From: Delphinus delphis
Lineage: Eukaryota; Chordata; Mammalia; Artiodactyla; Delphinidae
Reading direction: 5' to 3'
NCBI RefSeq assembly: GCF_949987515.2
Contig: NC_082689.1
Location: forward strand, 7,369,501 to 7,433,500
DNA: 64,000 nt
Below are positions 1 through 12,477 of the stretch, piece by piece (positions within the stretch are counted from its first letter, which is position 1; each line of letters opens with the position of its first letter). The position numbers were made by a program, and so were the translations under genes. The notes beneath the pieces were generated by a model that worked only from the letters and a program-made list of their open reading frames with translations, ran no database searches and was not told the origin of the DNA.

Positions 1-2002
1 CTTTGGGGTCAAATTAATGGATACTTTGGGGTCAAATTTGAAGCTGTTTTCCCATTATGTGCATGGGGAACTTGTGACTGATGGATGTTTGTTAATTTTT
101 CTTAATCTATAAGTCAATAAGGCATATATCAATTAAAAACAATAATAAATGGATATGAGTAGGTAAGGGGCAGAAATTATCAGATGAATTTCCAGAGGAA
201 AGTTTAGTTCAGCAGAAATTCTCATTAAATGGTGCAAGCAAGAGCCCACCCAAGTGAGCTTCTTCAGTATTTTGTTGAACAGTTTTACTTCCCTTATATT
301 TAATTTTTTTTTCTTCCCTTTCAAGATACATATTCCTTAAAACTCTATTCCTAGAATGACCTATGTCTCATTCCCTTGAAGGGGGATTTTAAGTCCCTTT
401 CTTTCTTAGGTCTATAAGAGGAGATGGGGTCAGATCAGATATTTAATCCAAAAACCTTTACCTCATTTTCAGAGGAACCTTTTCCCTGAGAACCTTTTCC
501 CCCCTCCCCCCACAGCTAAATAGCGGGGGATTCTTAGCTAGAGCTCACAACCAGAACTGAAGGAACACTCTTAAATCTACATTCACCTATCTCTGTCAAA
601 ACTGGATAAATTTTGGACTGTTCCATCCATCCTTAACATAAACTTCCAAGACATGCAGAAGAAAACAAAATTTCGCCAGATCTCTAGGTTTCCGAAGCCA
701 GCTTGCAGAGCACCAGTTCCCGAGGGCAATCCTCAAAGCTGGGTTTCTGTTACTGATATTTTGATTTCTCCAGCGCAGGAAACCTCTGAAGTATGGATAC
801 TACCAAGGGCAGAGCAATCTACCTCTTGCTGTGCTATCAGCTCTTTCATCTCTGTATCATGCCTCCTAGTCACTTCACACTCAATCTACCCAACACTTAA
901 ACACTGCATCATTCCCCCGTAAGCCTGCTCCACTTTCCAGGGCTCATCATTTTAGCAAAAGGGCAACTCTTTTCATCCGGCTGCCCATACCTTTCCATTC
1001 TCCTTGTCCATCCCCTAAATTTCTAAAATCCATCTAACTCCTCTCCATCTCCACTGCCAAAACCCTATTCCAGGCCACCGGTATCTTTCATCTGGTCTAT
1101 ACTGCAGCCTCCTAACTTTTCTGCCTGATTTCCCAATCTGCCACCTTGGCCAATATAACCATTCTATTCCAGACAACACAGTTTTATAATAGCCTATTCT
1201 ACATTCATAAATAGAGAATAATATTAATTTCATCATTGCCTGTGAGGTTGTTAGGGCCAACTTAAGAAACACAGGTGGCCCATCAGCTTTGCCTATGCTG
1301 TTTATTATTCCAGAAACACCATTCCCTATCCTTCCTGTCTTTCAAAGCCCCAATTCAGGTGTCACCTTTTCCCCAAGGAAAAGGCTGCTCTGTATGAAGA
1401 CACTGGTCCTCAATGTTAGATAAGAGTAGCCATGGGTAACACAGAAGAGTGAAAACAGGCCTGCTCTGAAACCCCAGCTGCACTGCTAAATGCTGTGTGA
1501 CTCTGGGAAATGTCTTAAATCCTCTAGGCCTTGGTTTACTCATTGGTAAAGCTGGAACATCACCTCATAATGCAGGATAATTATGAGAATTGTATTATAC
1601 ACACAGTGAATGTCAACAAATACTGGTTCTTTTCTGTGAACATGTGACTGGATTTATGGTCTGCTTCCACACAAATCAGCATTTTAAATAACTTTTTCTG
1701 TTGTCCATTAGTATTATTTTCCAACTAAACTGAAAGTTTTTTTTAAAGAAATTCATGTTAGATATGAAAAAAGACTTTAAAACTGAAGGCACCGCACAAT
1801 GTATTACTTTTCTTACTCCCTGTAGCACATGAGGCATAGCTCCTGCACTGAGATGCCCAGTAAATACTGACTACTAACTTTGAACTGGTCAAAAACATTT
1901 ATTTTTTATAAGAAGTATTTCCCTTCATGAAAAACATTCCACCATGGGACTCACATATAATCTCCCACCAACACCCAGCTAAGACATTAGGCCTGTGCTC
2001 AC
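1..2002. other. Intron with L2 and MIR remnants
   Basis: Left-hand part of the last GIGYF2 intron. About 870-1380 reads as the 3' third of an L2 LINE on the plus strand (pyrimidine-rich, typical TTCAGGTGTCACC segment). About 1470-1640 is a plus-strand MIR (GCTGTGTGACTCTGGG core). I see nothing else that I can name in the remainder. Confidence 0.5.
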
Positions 2003-2150
2003 CTAATAAACTGGGATCTGCTCGGACCATCTTCTGCTTTTTCTTCTTCTTGCCACTTTGTACAGCTTCAAAATTAGACTGTTGGTTGTTGCTTTGATTG
2101 GTCTGAAATACTGAATGGAGTGCACTGTGGTTCATCCCCCACACAGAGTC
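2003..2150 (-). CDS. GIGYF2: GIGYF2 penultimate coding exon
   Basis: This exon has 49 codons plus one base and starts DSVWGMNHSALHSVF. The acceptor ends TTTTACAG and the donor is GTGAGC. It carries a W motif (SVWG), a Q/N-rich stretch (TNQSNNQQSN) and a basic run GKKKKKQK near its end. It closes with DPSLL plus the first base of a glycine codon, so about 21 residues of the human C-terminus are still missing and must lie left of the window. The lysine run resembles a nuclear-localisation or RNA-contact patch, but I cannot assign it a function. Confidence 0.96.
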
Positions 2151-2929
2151 CTGTAAAACGAGATAGCACAACTGAGGTTACATGGTGGATACAGGCTTGG
2201 CCCACTCCGAGGAAATGGTTGACCTGGGTCTCACCTTACCAAGGATGAGTTTAAAAACAGAAAGCCGACCGTGGATTCTGGTAATAACGAAACTAAGAAC
2301 AGTCCACTGAGGCATGCTTTCCCTTCATTTAGATTCAGACATCCCACTTGAGCTCTGTCTCCACAAGGCCCGTCCTGGTAACTCCAGGTGTCCACACTGC
2401 TGTGACAGCACAGCTGTCAAAACCTCTCCAGATATACATGGACTCTGTATCATCCACTAGGAATTGGCTCTTTGGTAATCCACACCTCTCACCTACTCAA
2501 AGTGGAAGGTTCCTTTGTTCTCTGGGGCCCATCAACAACGTGTGAAATGTCTGACAGGTTATAGTACTGTCAGTACTGGGTACCAGTGGATCCTGAGCAG
2601 CAGAGAGCTAACATTTGTAAGTTTTAACTATTTAAAACCAAATTTATGGTCTATGACAAGTTGGAATTTGCAATTTGACAGAGGCACTTATATGAATCAA
2701 GAACAATGGGGCTGATATGCCTAACAGAGAATGAATGGCTATATTTGCTAATTCACAAAGGTCTCTGGACACTGAATTTGAAAATATCAAGTCCACCATG
2801 TTTTAAAAGGTTCCAGTCACGTGATATACAAAAATGGGAACATTGTTCTAATTTTCATTTCTCTGGCTGCTCAACATTTCAAGACATTAACACTCACAAG
2901 GGCACTGCACTCACTCTGCTGCCTCATAC
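2151..2929. other. Intron without recognisable elements
   Basis: A 779 bp intron between the two most 3' exons in the window. I see no repeat, RNA gene or conserved-looking motif beyond the splice signals. Confidence 0.5.
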
Positions 2930-3114
2930 CTGCTGCTGCGGCGGCGGCTGTTGCTGCTGCGGCTGCCGCTGGCTGGCTTTCTGTTTGGCGCGGCGCTCCA
3001 GGAACTGCTTGGCAAACTCCTTGGCCTCAGAGGTATCTCCTAAATAGGCCCTAATGTAATCATGGACCTCATAAGGAGATTCTACTTCTTTCAGGAAAGA
3101 AACAAATGTGGGAA
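2930..3114 (-). CDS. GIGYF2: GIGYF2 exon: C-terminal helical segment plus shortened Q/P tract
   Basis: The exon begins with two bases of a valine codon, then PTFVSFLKEVESPYEVHDYI and continues through FAKQFLERRAKQ. It ends in a Q/P-rich tail (QRQPQQQQPPPQQQ) directly before the GTATGA donor. The acceptor is TATTACAG. It forms the second half of a conserved helical C-terminal domain shared by PERQ/GIGYF proteins. The tail is clearly shorter than the human Q/P tract as I remember it. The plus-strand reading of the tail gives a meaningless Ala/Cys-rich ORF. Confidence 0.96.
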
Positions 3115-3589
3115 CTGTAATATGAGAGGAAACAAGACATAAAGAGTAACAATGAAATATCACACAGAAGAGATCAGTTTCAGTTTTTAATATATTTTAA
3201 CACCCAATACAGACATTAATGATGGAGACTTGAAAGGCATGTAGCTATTATGTTAAATATTCTTCAGTCTCCTCTGGAGTAGTAGTGGGGGGGACCCACT
3301 ATCACTGCAATGCCCCAAATCATGTGAAATAGCACAGAGACAAAGATACCATGCATGTTTAGTTTCACTAAACGTTATTTTGGTAGAAACTAAATCATGT
3401 TGATCGAAACAACTGTCTGTCTAAGGCTAAAGTCATCTGGGGATTCATTTCTTTTTCCCTTAAATTCAATCAGTATTTATTAAGTGTGATAATGTGGGGA
3501 GGCACCACAACAGATACTGAAGATATAGGCATAGCCTCCTTTCACTTCACTGAGATATCCTAAGTTTACAAGAAAAATGGAACATGAAG

Positions 3590-3860
3590 CAGTGTGGTGC
3601 AGGAGAAAAGCACAAGTATCAGAGTTAGACAGACATGGGTTTAAAACCTGATTCTGAAATTTGCTGACTGTGTGACCTTGATGAGTTACTTAACCATTCT
3701 GAGCCTCTGTTTCCTAATTTATAAAATGGGGATAACATCACCTACATTGTAAACGTATGTCATAAAATTACTGCAAAAATTAGATACCTAGGATAACACA
3801 TGTTAACCCCTATAAAGTGCCTAGTACATGGTAGGTGCTTAATGGATGGTAGCCATTGCT
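3590..3860 (+). repeat. MIR SINE, nearly full length
   Basis: Reads in order the MIR head, the conserved core (GCTGACTGTGTGACCTTG), the CCTCTGTTTCC segment, AAAATGGGGATAA, and the tail (AAAGTGCCTAGTACATGGTA). It lies in the intron 3115-4621, whose remaining sequence I cannot assign. Confidence 0.75.
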
Positions 3861-4621
3861 ATTTTTCACTACTCTTTTCTCTGGCTCGAGCGGACCATTG
3901 GTTATTGTTACAATGTTACAAAGGAACCCTTCAATTCCTTTACTGCTCTGTTTTTAAAAGATTCTTGGTTTTAGAAAAGACATCAGAGGTGGACTAGTTC
4001 AACAAAGCCCATGAGTTATGGGAATCCCTTCCACACCAAGCTGGAGGGTAAGGGAAAGACTCACTTCCATCTAAGGCTGATAATTCTTCTTTGTGAACAA
4101 CTAACAATTAGCAAGTTTTTCTTCAAATTGAGCTGAAATCTTTTCACTTGCATACATTATGGGTCTTAGCTTTATCCTACACAAAATAAGTCTACTTGCT
4201 CTGTCACATGATTCCCACCCCTGCCCCCAAAGGCAGGAAGGGAAAAACCTCACATCACCTCAGACTTCTCTTGCCCAGGCTGACCTCTGTCCCCACTATA
4301 ACAGTTACTCTCCTTTGTCCATCTGGCAATGCCCCCCATAAAATGAGCAGTATGGAACTATGACCTCTTCTTCCCTGTACATTATAAGACAGCCTAAGAT
4401 AGCATCTACTTTTTGGTAACCACTGATAACCTATTTCAGCATAGTATTATAGAACTTTTCTATAATACTATTAAAGAGTCAAGTTCCTATGGTAGGTGCA
4501 GGACTTGACCTCCATCAGATTTCACCTCCTGAGTGTTGGCCCATCATCATTCCAATTTTCTAACTCTTTGTGGGTCCTGCTCTGCCATTCCACATGCTGG
4601 GTTTCCCTCCCCAATTCTTAC

Positions 4622-4776
4622 CATCCAAGTTATTTGCCGTATTAAGGGCATGAAGCATCTGTTCACACCACTGGGTAAATCCATCTTGGGCTTTATTTAC
4701 TCCCTGAAAGAGCTTCAGCAATTTTTCTTCTTCTTCTACTTTCTTATTCTGCCGGTTAGACACACCTACAGATTTA
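4622..4776 (-). CDS. GIGYF2: GIGYF2 exon: C-terminal helical domain, first half
   Basis: 51 codons with split codons at both ends: KSVGVSNRQNKKVEEEEKLL, then KLFQGVNKAQ, DGFTQWCEQM and LHALNTANNLD. The acceptor is TGCTTTAG and the donor GTAAGA. Charged helix followed by an aromatic/leucine-rich amphipathic stretch is consistent with a folded helical domain. Residues look essentially identical to the human protein, which suggests strong constraint. Confidence 0.96.
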
Positions 4777-5079
4777 CTAAAGCAAAACAATAGGGCGATA
4801 TTATATTCCCAGAAACTGTTGCTATATGATTATACTCTAACACCATAAATAGACAATGTCTTGGCAACACCGGATGGCTGTCCAGCAATCCAATTCTTGG
4901 CTCCAAAAATGAAAACAAACAAACAAACAACAACAAACCCGAAATAAAAAAACTGAAATACTGGGGGTGGGGGTGGGGTTACTCAATACCCCTTAAAATC
5001 TAGCCTCAGTTAATACATTCTAGTTTGTGAATACAGGGCTTCTTTTCAGAGAAATTATTAAATGTTCCCCTATGTGTCC

Positions 5080-5500
5080 TTCAGTAAGACTTTAAATTTT
5101 GCTAAGCCTCAGTTTCCTCATCTGTAAAATGGTACTAATACTTCTTTGGGTTATCAAAAGGAATAATGATACTATATGCAAAGGCCTAGAGCACAGTGCC
5201 TGGCAAAAATGCTCAATAAACTGACATTTAGTGTCCTATTCATAACACATTAAGCCCTCAATCAAGAAGAAATACTCTGACAACACTACCATTTATTAAG
5301 TAGTTACTATGTGCCAGGCACTTTACTAACTACTTCACATGTATTCATTTAACCTTTAGAACCATACCCATGAAGTTATTATCTTCATTTTATAGATGAG
5401 GGAACTGAGGCTCAAAGAGGTTCCCTCTTGCCCAAGGTCACACAGCTAATAAGTGGTAGTGCTGGGATTTGAGTTGATGTATTTAACATTAAAACCCATG
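5080..5500. repeat. Two MIR copies in opposite orientation
   Basis: 5080-5222 is a plus-strand MIR 3' half (GCCTCAGTTTCCTCATCTGT through AGAGCACAGTGCCTGGC). 5283-5500 is a minus-strand MIR (ACTATGTGCCAGGCAC, ATTTTATAGATGAGG, CCCAAGGTCACACAGCTAAT). Both lie in intron 4777-5938. The rest of that intron is AT-rich and unassigned. Confidence 0.7.
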
Positions 5501-5938
5501 TTCGTTCAATAAAACTGTATACTAAGGAAAGAAAGATGAATGTAAAATGTAACTAATTTATCATAAAAATAAAATGGTTTTAGTGTTTATAATACTCATA
5601 GTATAAGTAACTTAAAAATATAAATTTAGAGAAAAACGCTAAAATCTAGAGAATACCTTGGTGAAATATTCCACAGCAATAACAAAAATATTAAGTGGTT
5701 ACCATGTGACAGGCAATGGACTAAGTGTCCAGCAACCAAAGGAGCTCCTAGTATAATATAGATGTGTTTCCACAGGGAAGAAAAGCAATCATCAAACTAT
5801 GACCTCACATGGTAGGATACAGGTGAAAATAAGTAAAAACTAAATAACTACCTTTCTCTGGCCACCCCATATCCTACTCCTCACACGCTGCTTCCCCCAA
5901 CCCACCAAAGAGCATAGGTTGATCATTTTGAGCCCTAC

Positions 5939-6141
5939 CTGAGACTGGCGTTTTTATTTTTGTTTGTTGAATTCCTGGGTCCCACCTCTTTCACTGCATC
6001 ATCCCAGAATCCCATGTTGGAATTTTTAGTGTCAGCATTACTCCAGATACTACTGACTAGGTCAGATGCCCACTGGTTAGGGGGACCAGCATTTATAGAG
6101 CCCCAGACAGAATTCCCAAGGCTGGTGTGCAGGTTGGAATG
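5939..6141 (-). CDS. GIGYF2: GIGYF2 exon with four tryptophan motifs
   Basis: 67 codons plus two bases, starting HSNLHTSLGNSVWGSINAGP. Tryptophans occur as SVWG, NQWAS, SSIWS and GFWDD, spread through a low-complexity N/S-rich background. This arrangement resembles the GW/W-type short linear motifs of silencing scaffolds, which is inference. The exon ends NKNKNASL plus AG, and the next exon supplies the T of the serine codon. Acceptor TTTAACAG, donor GTAGGG. The intron to the neighbouring exon at 6277 is only 135 bp. Confidence 0.96.
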
Positions 6142-6276
6142 CTGTTAAAGAAAAGGAGACAAATAATTACAGTTAACAATATTAAAAAGATAAAAAGGGA
6201 GTCCACAAAAGTTAGGAAAGATAACTTAACTTATAACACCAGTCCACACAGTGACTGCTTAGGAAAATGAACCCAC

Positions 6277-6489
6277 CGGATTATTCCGGGCTCTGCTGGG
6301 TTGCTGGTGCTGCTGCTGCTGCTGCTGCTGCTGCTTCTGCATTTGCCTGGCTTCTTCCTGTTGTATCTCCAGAAGGGACTTTGCAGTACCTGCGGGTTTG
6401 CTGACATTCCCCCACCCTGAGAGTTTCTGCTGTTGCTGCTGTTGCTGCTGCTGGAGAGCTTTCATCAATTCCCTCTGCTGGCGCCTCTG
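6277..6489 (-). CDS. GIGYF2: GIGYF2 exon with two polyglutamine tracts
   Basis: 71 codons, phase 0 on both sides. It runs QRRQQRELMKAL, then nine glutamines (CAG broken twice by CAA), then KLSGWGNVSKPAGTAKSL and LEIQQEEARQMQK, then eight glutamines all encoded by CAG, then HQQPSRARNNP. The uninterrupted CAG tract is at about 6311-6334. The acceptor is a tandem TGCAGCAG, so the first glutamine may be optional. Donor GTGGGT. These tracts are length-variable in human populations and were once discussed for Parkinson disease locus PARK11. Confidence 0.96.
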
Positions 6490-9183
6490 CTGCAGGCACA
6501 GAAACAGAAGGCAACTCAGGATTCCGTTGTTTAAAAAAATAGTTACAAATGTCCAGTATACTAAATGGAATGTAAATACATAGCAGCTATATGAAATTAA
6601 ACACCATGACAGAGTTAACTCCTCTACTGCAAATAAAGATGTAAACTGCCAGAAGTACTAACAGGAGAATAAAAAGAAACTAAGAATTACTTCTTAAAAA
6701 TTAAGTAGGGCTTTTGGTTAAGCATAAAGGCAAAATATATGTTTACTTCCAAAGCCCTACCAAAATGACAGAAAAAATTTTTTTTCTAAAGCATAAACCT
6801 TAAGGACAAAGAGAATAAAATAGACTTTAAAAGCTGGAAAGCAGGCAGATAAAGACAGCCAATATAACAGACCCAGTAAGTTGAAACCTAAGTAAAGGAA
6901 GCTCAGAAACAGGCCAATTCACAGAAAAAGCTCAGGAATTAGAGGTAGGGGTATCTCACATAGAAGAAGACAGGCTGAAGGTCTGTAAAAAGCAGCACGG
7001 AGACCCTGACTACCTCCCCAACCCAAAGCAGTTAACAGCTATCCCTCTCTCCCCAGAAGAAAATTAAAACTTTCCATTTTAAAGAGGCTGAACCAGATTA
7101 GCGGATTAGTCTATAGGAAAGCTGACCCAGGACAAGAGAATACACCTACAGATACCAACAGATGGTGGGACTCCAACAGAACAGACCATTACAGAGACCA
7201 CTACGGAAAAGCCCAGCAAGGTGCTGTATATACCAGAACCTCCAAACAGCTTTTCTGTGCCTTATTCCTAAATATGAATGAATAGCCCAGGATCAACAAA
7301 CACTTGACAGAGCTTCTAAGATGAAAGCCAAAGACCAAATCAAACAAAATTCTGTGGAAACAGAAACAAGACAAGGGAAAATAGGAGCTAGCTTTTTAAA
7401 ATGCTATCAGTAAGTAATATTTTTAGAGGTAAGGTAGTGCAGTCAGTAAAACAAGAATAAGAGGCTATAAAAAGAAACACTTAGAGTAACAACATATGGA
7501 CTCAGAACTTCAAAATAAGAGAACATACTTTAGAAGTTCAATAGAAGGACTGAAAGATAGGACTGAAGAAATACCCCATCAGAAAAGAGATGGAAAGCAG
7601 GAGAGAAAACCAGAATCAGTCCAGGAGGGCAACATGCAGATGACAAGAATTCGAGAAAAACAGAGCACCTGTGCAGCAAGCCAAGCGTGCGTTCAGATCT
7701 GAACAGATCACAGGGTCCTGGAAAGGACACCTCCAGGCAAAGAATGGAACAGAATTGTCATAGGTTTTCCCTACGTGAGAAATACGTATGGAGTGGCATT
7801 TTATACCTTTTGAAGAGTGTAGGAAGACTTAAGAGTTCAAAGAAAATTAATCAAATAAAAACACAAGGCAATTATTAACTTCTAACAGACAAAAATATGA
7901 ACAAGAAAAGACCTGTGATTTCAACTCTGATGACCACTATTATTATTTGTAAGCAGAGACCAAAATTACTGGAACAATTTCTAGCCTTGAAGGGGGAAGA
8001 TATATTCTGCTCTGCATTCAGCTGTTAAACTTTTAGAAAAGAGAGATGATTTCAGAGAAAGTTCAGTCTATTTTTTTATTTTAAGAGGGTGGGAAATAAG
8101 ATAATTTTTTAAGGTGAAGCAACATTTTAACCTACTGGATGATATCATGCACACTACATGGTAAACTTGTACAGACAATTCCCGGGGCCTTCAGTGAACC
8201 ACACCACCGAGACCAGAATGACAGCTTGCATTCGCGAACAACTTGACTGCTCTGCCTCAAATTATATCCACATAAATCACTTTCTTCAAGACTCTGCTAC
8301 CTCATGCCACCTTTTGAGAGAGGCCTTCCCAGACAGCACTACCTAAAACTAGACAATCACTACTACCACCAATACTAGCCCCAACTCCCAACCCTCTCTC
8401 TATGCCTCTCCTCACTTTATTGTTCTTTCTGACACATATTGCCTCTAGAACTCCATGATTTACTTAATTTTTATTATCCATGTCCCCTCAACCAAAGGTA
8501 AGCTTTATGAAGGCAGAGAATTTTGTCTGTTTTAGACTCAGCTATATCCCCAGACTGAAACTGTAACTGAGTAGCAACTATGTGATGGACAGATGGATGG
8601 ATGGGTGGGTGAATATGGCACCTAATGGCATGCTGAGCCAAACCATTTTCCTTATTTTCTCTCTTCTATCAAGAACTGTGCTCTGCTGCCCCCTCCCCAA
8701 CCCCTTTCACTCTTCTGTATCCTTCCTATCCTAATGAGGAACTGTAGGATACAGACTTACAGGCAGAGAGGCGTTATTTCTGTCATATTTTAAGTTTTTC
8801 TAGGTTAGTCAGAAAACCCAATACCCTTTAGGGAAAAAAGTATTCTACATTCTAAGCATCAAATTTATAAAAGGATATCTGCATAAAACTCACCCCCAAT
8901 TTTGAAACACCCAAGTAACTTTTATTTACGAGCTATTCTCTCAAGAGCTATGGTTAAAATGTTTAAGGTAACTGAACATTTATGTATCCAATCTTAATGT
9001 TATTCCTATGAGATCCTTCATACTTGCTAGAGACCATATTACAGGATAAAGAGGTGAATAACACATATCCAATTCAGACACACAGCAGCTCTGACAATAA
9101 TAGTTATCTTTAGTAGCCACTCATCCATGATGCACACTAGCTATTCACTGACTGTCTAGATCACTGTTACTTTTAAAACTTAC
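6490..9183. other. Intron with L2 copy and possible old L1 5' fragment
   Basis: About 8165-8610 is a plus-strand L2 3' region (AGGCCTTCCCAGACAGCAC, then GTAAGCTTTATGAAGGCAG) ending in a short GATG/GGTG repeat at 8584-8612. About 7000-7750 contains phrases similar to the 5' part of old L1M elements (for example CAGTCCAGGAGGGCAACAT) but is too diverged to be sure. 8620-9183 looks unique. Confidence 0.4.
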
Positions 9184-9306
9184 CTCCTCTCGAAGTTGCC
9201 GTTCTCGTTCCTCTTCTAGTTTTTGGATTTCAGCCAATGATAGTGTTGCCTGGGACTGACATGCTGTCGTATTGGACTGCTGGCCCCATGTTGAAGAAGA
9301 GGGAAG
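9184..9306 (-). CDS. GIGYF2: GIGYF2 exon: end of the charged helix region
   Basis: 41 codons, phase 0-0: LPSSSTWGQQSNTTACQSQA, then TLSLAEIQKL and EEERERQLREE. A serine/threonine linker with a single W motif leads back into an E/R helix that continues in the polyQ exon. Acceptor TTTGTTAG, donor GTAAGT (consensus). The intron on its upstream side (9307-24101) is the largest between two exons in the window. Confidence 0.96.
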
Positions 9307-12239
9307 CTAACAAAAAAGGAAGGCAAACGAGTTCATGAGGAAACATGTACAGGAAACAAAGGGGCAATAATGCATTAAGTACAGCCAGAACATTCATGTT
9401 TCTTTCAACTCCATTTATAACACCCAATTCAAATTTCCTTCTTCAATCCTTTTACGTACTACTCTCCCAGTCAGTCTGCTTTTACGTAATTTTTTTGTCA
9501 CAAGATTATTTTAAAACAACTTAAGTACATCAATACACTTTTATTTGATCTACCATTACGAAACTGCAAATTTGTTACACCTGGCATTGACATATACACC
9601 AATATACAACCATAAAGAGAAAGAAGTAAACAAAAGAATCACTAAGTTTTTAATCCAAGGAGGTAATAAAGGACAAGATATGCTACTTTCCAATGAAAGT
9701 AGCAAGGGCAAGATTTGTGAAGGGAGAGCTGAGGTGGGCAGCTGAGGAAAGATGCCAGGCACAGTTTTCTATCAGTCTTTCATGAAAGGGAGTTAACCAG
9801 GCTGTGCCTTCTAGTAGTGAGCACTAAGCTGGTTTTAATCAATAATTCTATTTTTCCTATGCCTTAAAATTATCAACTAAAATAAAGTGTAAATATATGA
9901 GTCCTGAATACTTTAGTGTTCTCAAAAGCTTGATTATTTCTAGGGGAATCCCTTGGCCTTTCTGGGCCAGAAGAAAGATACACTCTAATTTTGAGACATC
10001 TTAAGGCTCTTAAAAGCAAACAAAAACCAAATCTAACCAGACTTAAAATATGTTTAATAGAAACAATACATGAGCATGGATGGATCAAAACAAACAAAAT
10101 GCCAAACAGTCCCAAAAAAGAATGGCTCTTCAGTAGGAATCTCTAAAACTGGAACTGATGCGATACGAGTAAAAACAGTTTAAACTGTCACTGATGTTAC
10201 CAGACAGCTCTCCAAATGAGTACCCTCAACACTACCGAACATAATAGATCCTTTAACATTTTTTGCCCAATGATGGGTAGTACCGGCATTTCTCTCAAAA
10301 TGCACCTGTGCTAGGGTAGGAGAGGGGTACAGGAGGCAGCTAAGAGAGAAAGATGGGGGACTAAGTAGGCAAAGTTGAGCACAAATGAACTCTTTTTCTC
10401 CACAGGAAATGACACGTTTTGGAAAGCACTATCAAGATCAAACCTGGCAGCAGATCTCAAACCTGGTGGCATCACCTGGAGGACCCGTAAAAATGTAGAT
10501 GCCCCAGCCCCACACTCAAGGAATCAAAAGACCCAAAGGTAAAGCCAACCAATTCGCATATTTTTGTAATTCTGATGCAGTCAGAACCAGCAACCACTGA
10601 TGCTGTCGAAAATCTCAGTGGCTGTATCACCCCGCGGTACCCAGAAACCAATCGCCAGTCCTCTTCAGCAGAAACTCAGCCAGCATCAAGGACAGATTCA
10701 CTGCCTCCTGAAATGGCCTATTCCTCTTTCAAAAACCTCTGAAATCCTCCTATATTTTGTGCCAAAGTATACTTCACTGTACTTTTTGCTCATGATTCAT
10801 GAGTCTGCTCTCTGGAGTAATGCAGAACAAATCTAAGTCTTTTTTCACATGACAGACAAACGTCTGCAGATAGCTATCAATTTCCCTTAAATCTTATTTG
10901 TACATAAGAAATAATACCCCATCACTCCATCAACATTGCCTCAGGGCATTTTCCAGTTCAACCAACATCCTGTACTGCCCACTCAGAGAACTGAAGTTTG
11001 TCAATCACGCTTTTCATAACAACTCTTTCCCAAGTCAGAAGCAAACAGTTGGGAATTTGGTACATTTTCTGCCCGCTGAATGTCTAATTATACTTTGCTG
11101 ATTTAAAAAACATTACTTTTTTTTTTCCTGCCCTGACATTGCTACCTTACTTTTTCAACACTATTTTTGATAACATTTCTTTAAGAAAATCTGCTAAAAC
11201 TCAGTAAGAACAGAGTCTGCAGTACCATGACCCACTCTCTCCCAACTGCTAGCTCAGCCAGACAGAAACACTACTTCAGATGAAGGCAGCAAAGAACACA
11301 GGCCTCCCTCTCTCCCCGTTAGCTGACAGTCAGTGGGCTGCCTTCCCGGGAAGTGCACGATATCAACAATTCTCATCCTGGCTCCAGCTACCTGTTGCAA
11401 AGGCTAAGCTACGGACAAACACAGCTGAGAGGAGAGGTGGCTCCCTTCTTATGCCTAGCCCCGACTTCTGGGATGGAAACTACACAGTGCTACAGAGACT
11501 ACTAGGGCCCTGGCTGCCACTTTGAAAGGCAGAGGTTCCACCCCACCAGGAGAGGCAAGCCAAGAAGACCTGAGGCTACTGCCCCTCCCCCAAGGGCTCA
11601 ATTCATAAAGCAGGCGCCATTGTTCCCAGCTCCAGAGCTGTGACTCTGGGACTTCTGTCTTGAAGCAGAGGTGGGTGGAACAGATTGGAATAGAGAGAGC
11701 TGCAGACCTCTTCCCAAAGGAACTGACTTCATTTGCAACAGAGTGTGGAGAGTGAGGAGTTCAACCCTAAGGGCACTTTCAAAAACAGTGGATGTTGCAG
11801 TGAAAGGCAAGGGGTTAACTGGTAGATTCACTGGAGATACAGGCTAAACTGTACTCTGCTTCTTTGTCTCAGAGAACCAAGCTAGAAGGAGTCTGCCTAG
11901 GGTCAGAACAAATCTCAAATATAAACCTCAGGAAGTACCTCTTCAAAAGAGCTTGAGTTTGATTGGATCAGGCTTTTGGAACATTTTATGCCCAAGGGTT
12001 CTTCTGAGAAGAGAATAATCCAGTTAGCAACTAGTGGAGTTTAACAGCCTAAATGTGGAACAAGACAGTCAAGGAGAGCCCAGCCCAAACCACTGTCAGC
12101 CCAGAGTGACTGTGAGCATACCCAATGCTGCATCCCCAGAGAAGCCCCAGCAGAGGCTTCACACTATTGGGGGAGAGGCGGGGAAGTTCACTAAATTAAT
12201 CTAGCTAGCCACAAAACAAATAATAATAATGAGTGGGGG
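9307..12239. other. Intronic sequence, mostly unassigned
   Basis: Left part of the 14.8 kb intron. About 10440-10590 has weak similarity to a MER20-like element (ATCACCTGGAGGACC). From about 11200 the composition resembles an old L1 5' untranslated region leading into the L1M described next, but I cannot mark its start. No coding signal was found. Confidence 0.35.
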
Positions 12240-12477
12240 TGGAGGGAGGACCAGAACCCAGAACTGCTACAGTGCATTAGCAAGAAAGTATATCTATATA
12301 CCAGGAAAAAAGCTGGCAATAGACACTGCCTGTGATAGTGAACGATCAGATGTCAGATTTAACAAAGACATCAAAGTCTTATAAATATGTTCAGAGAAGG
12401 AAACCATGATTAAAGGAGTAAAAGTAGACATGTTAACAATATCACATCAAATAAACAATATCAATAAAGATACAGAG
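12240..12477 (+). mobile_element. Old L1M, 5' segment
   Basis: The phrases AGATGTCAGATTTAACAAAG, ATAAATATGTTCAGAGAAGG and ATCAATAAAGATACAGAG are characteristic of the region just upstream of and within ORF1 of L1M elements. The same element resumes at about 16507, so this is the left half of an L1M split by later insertions. It ends in the target duplication of the SINE at 12478. Confidence 0.6.

Noticed and set aside
2706..3054. Plus-strand ORFs with Cys/Gly-rich or Ala-rich runs
   Set aside because: They are the antisense of the GIGYF2 Q/P tract and cross its splice sites.
6281..6583. Other-frame ORFs with poly-Ala or poly-Cys across the polyQ exon
   Set aside because: Frame shadows of the CAG repeats. 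Only the polyQ frame is continuous with neighbouring exons.
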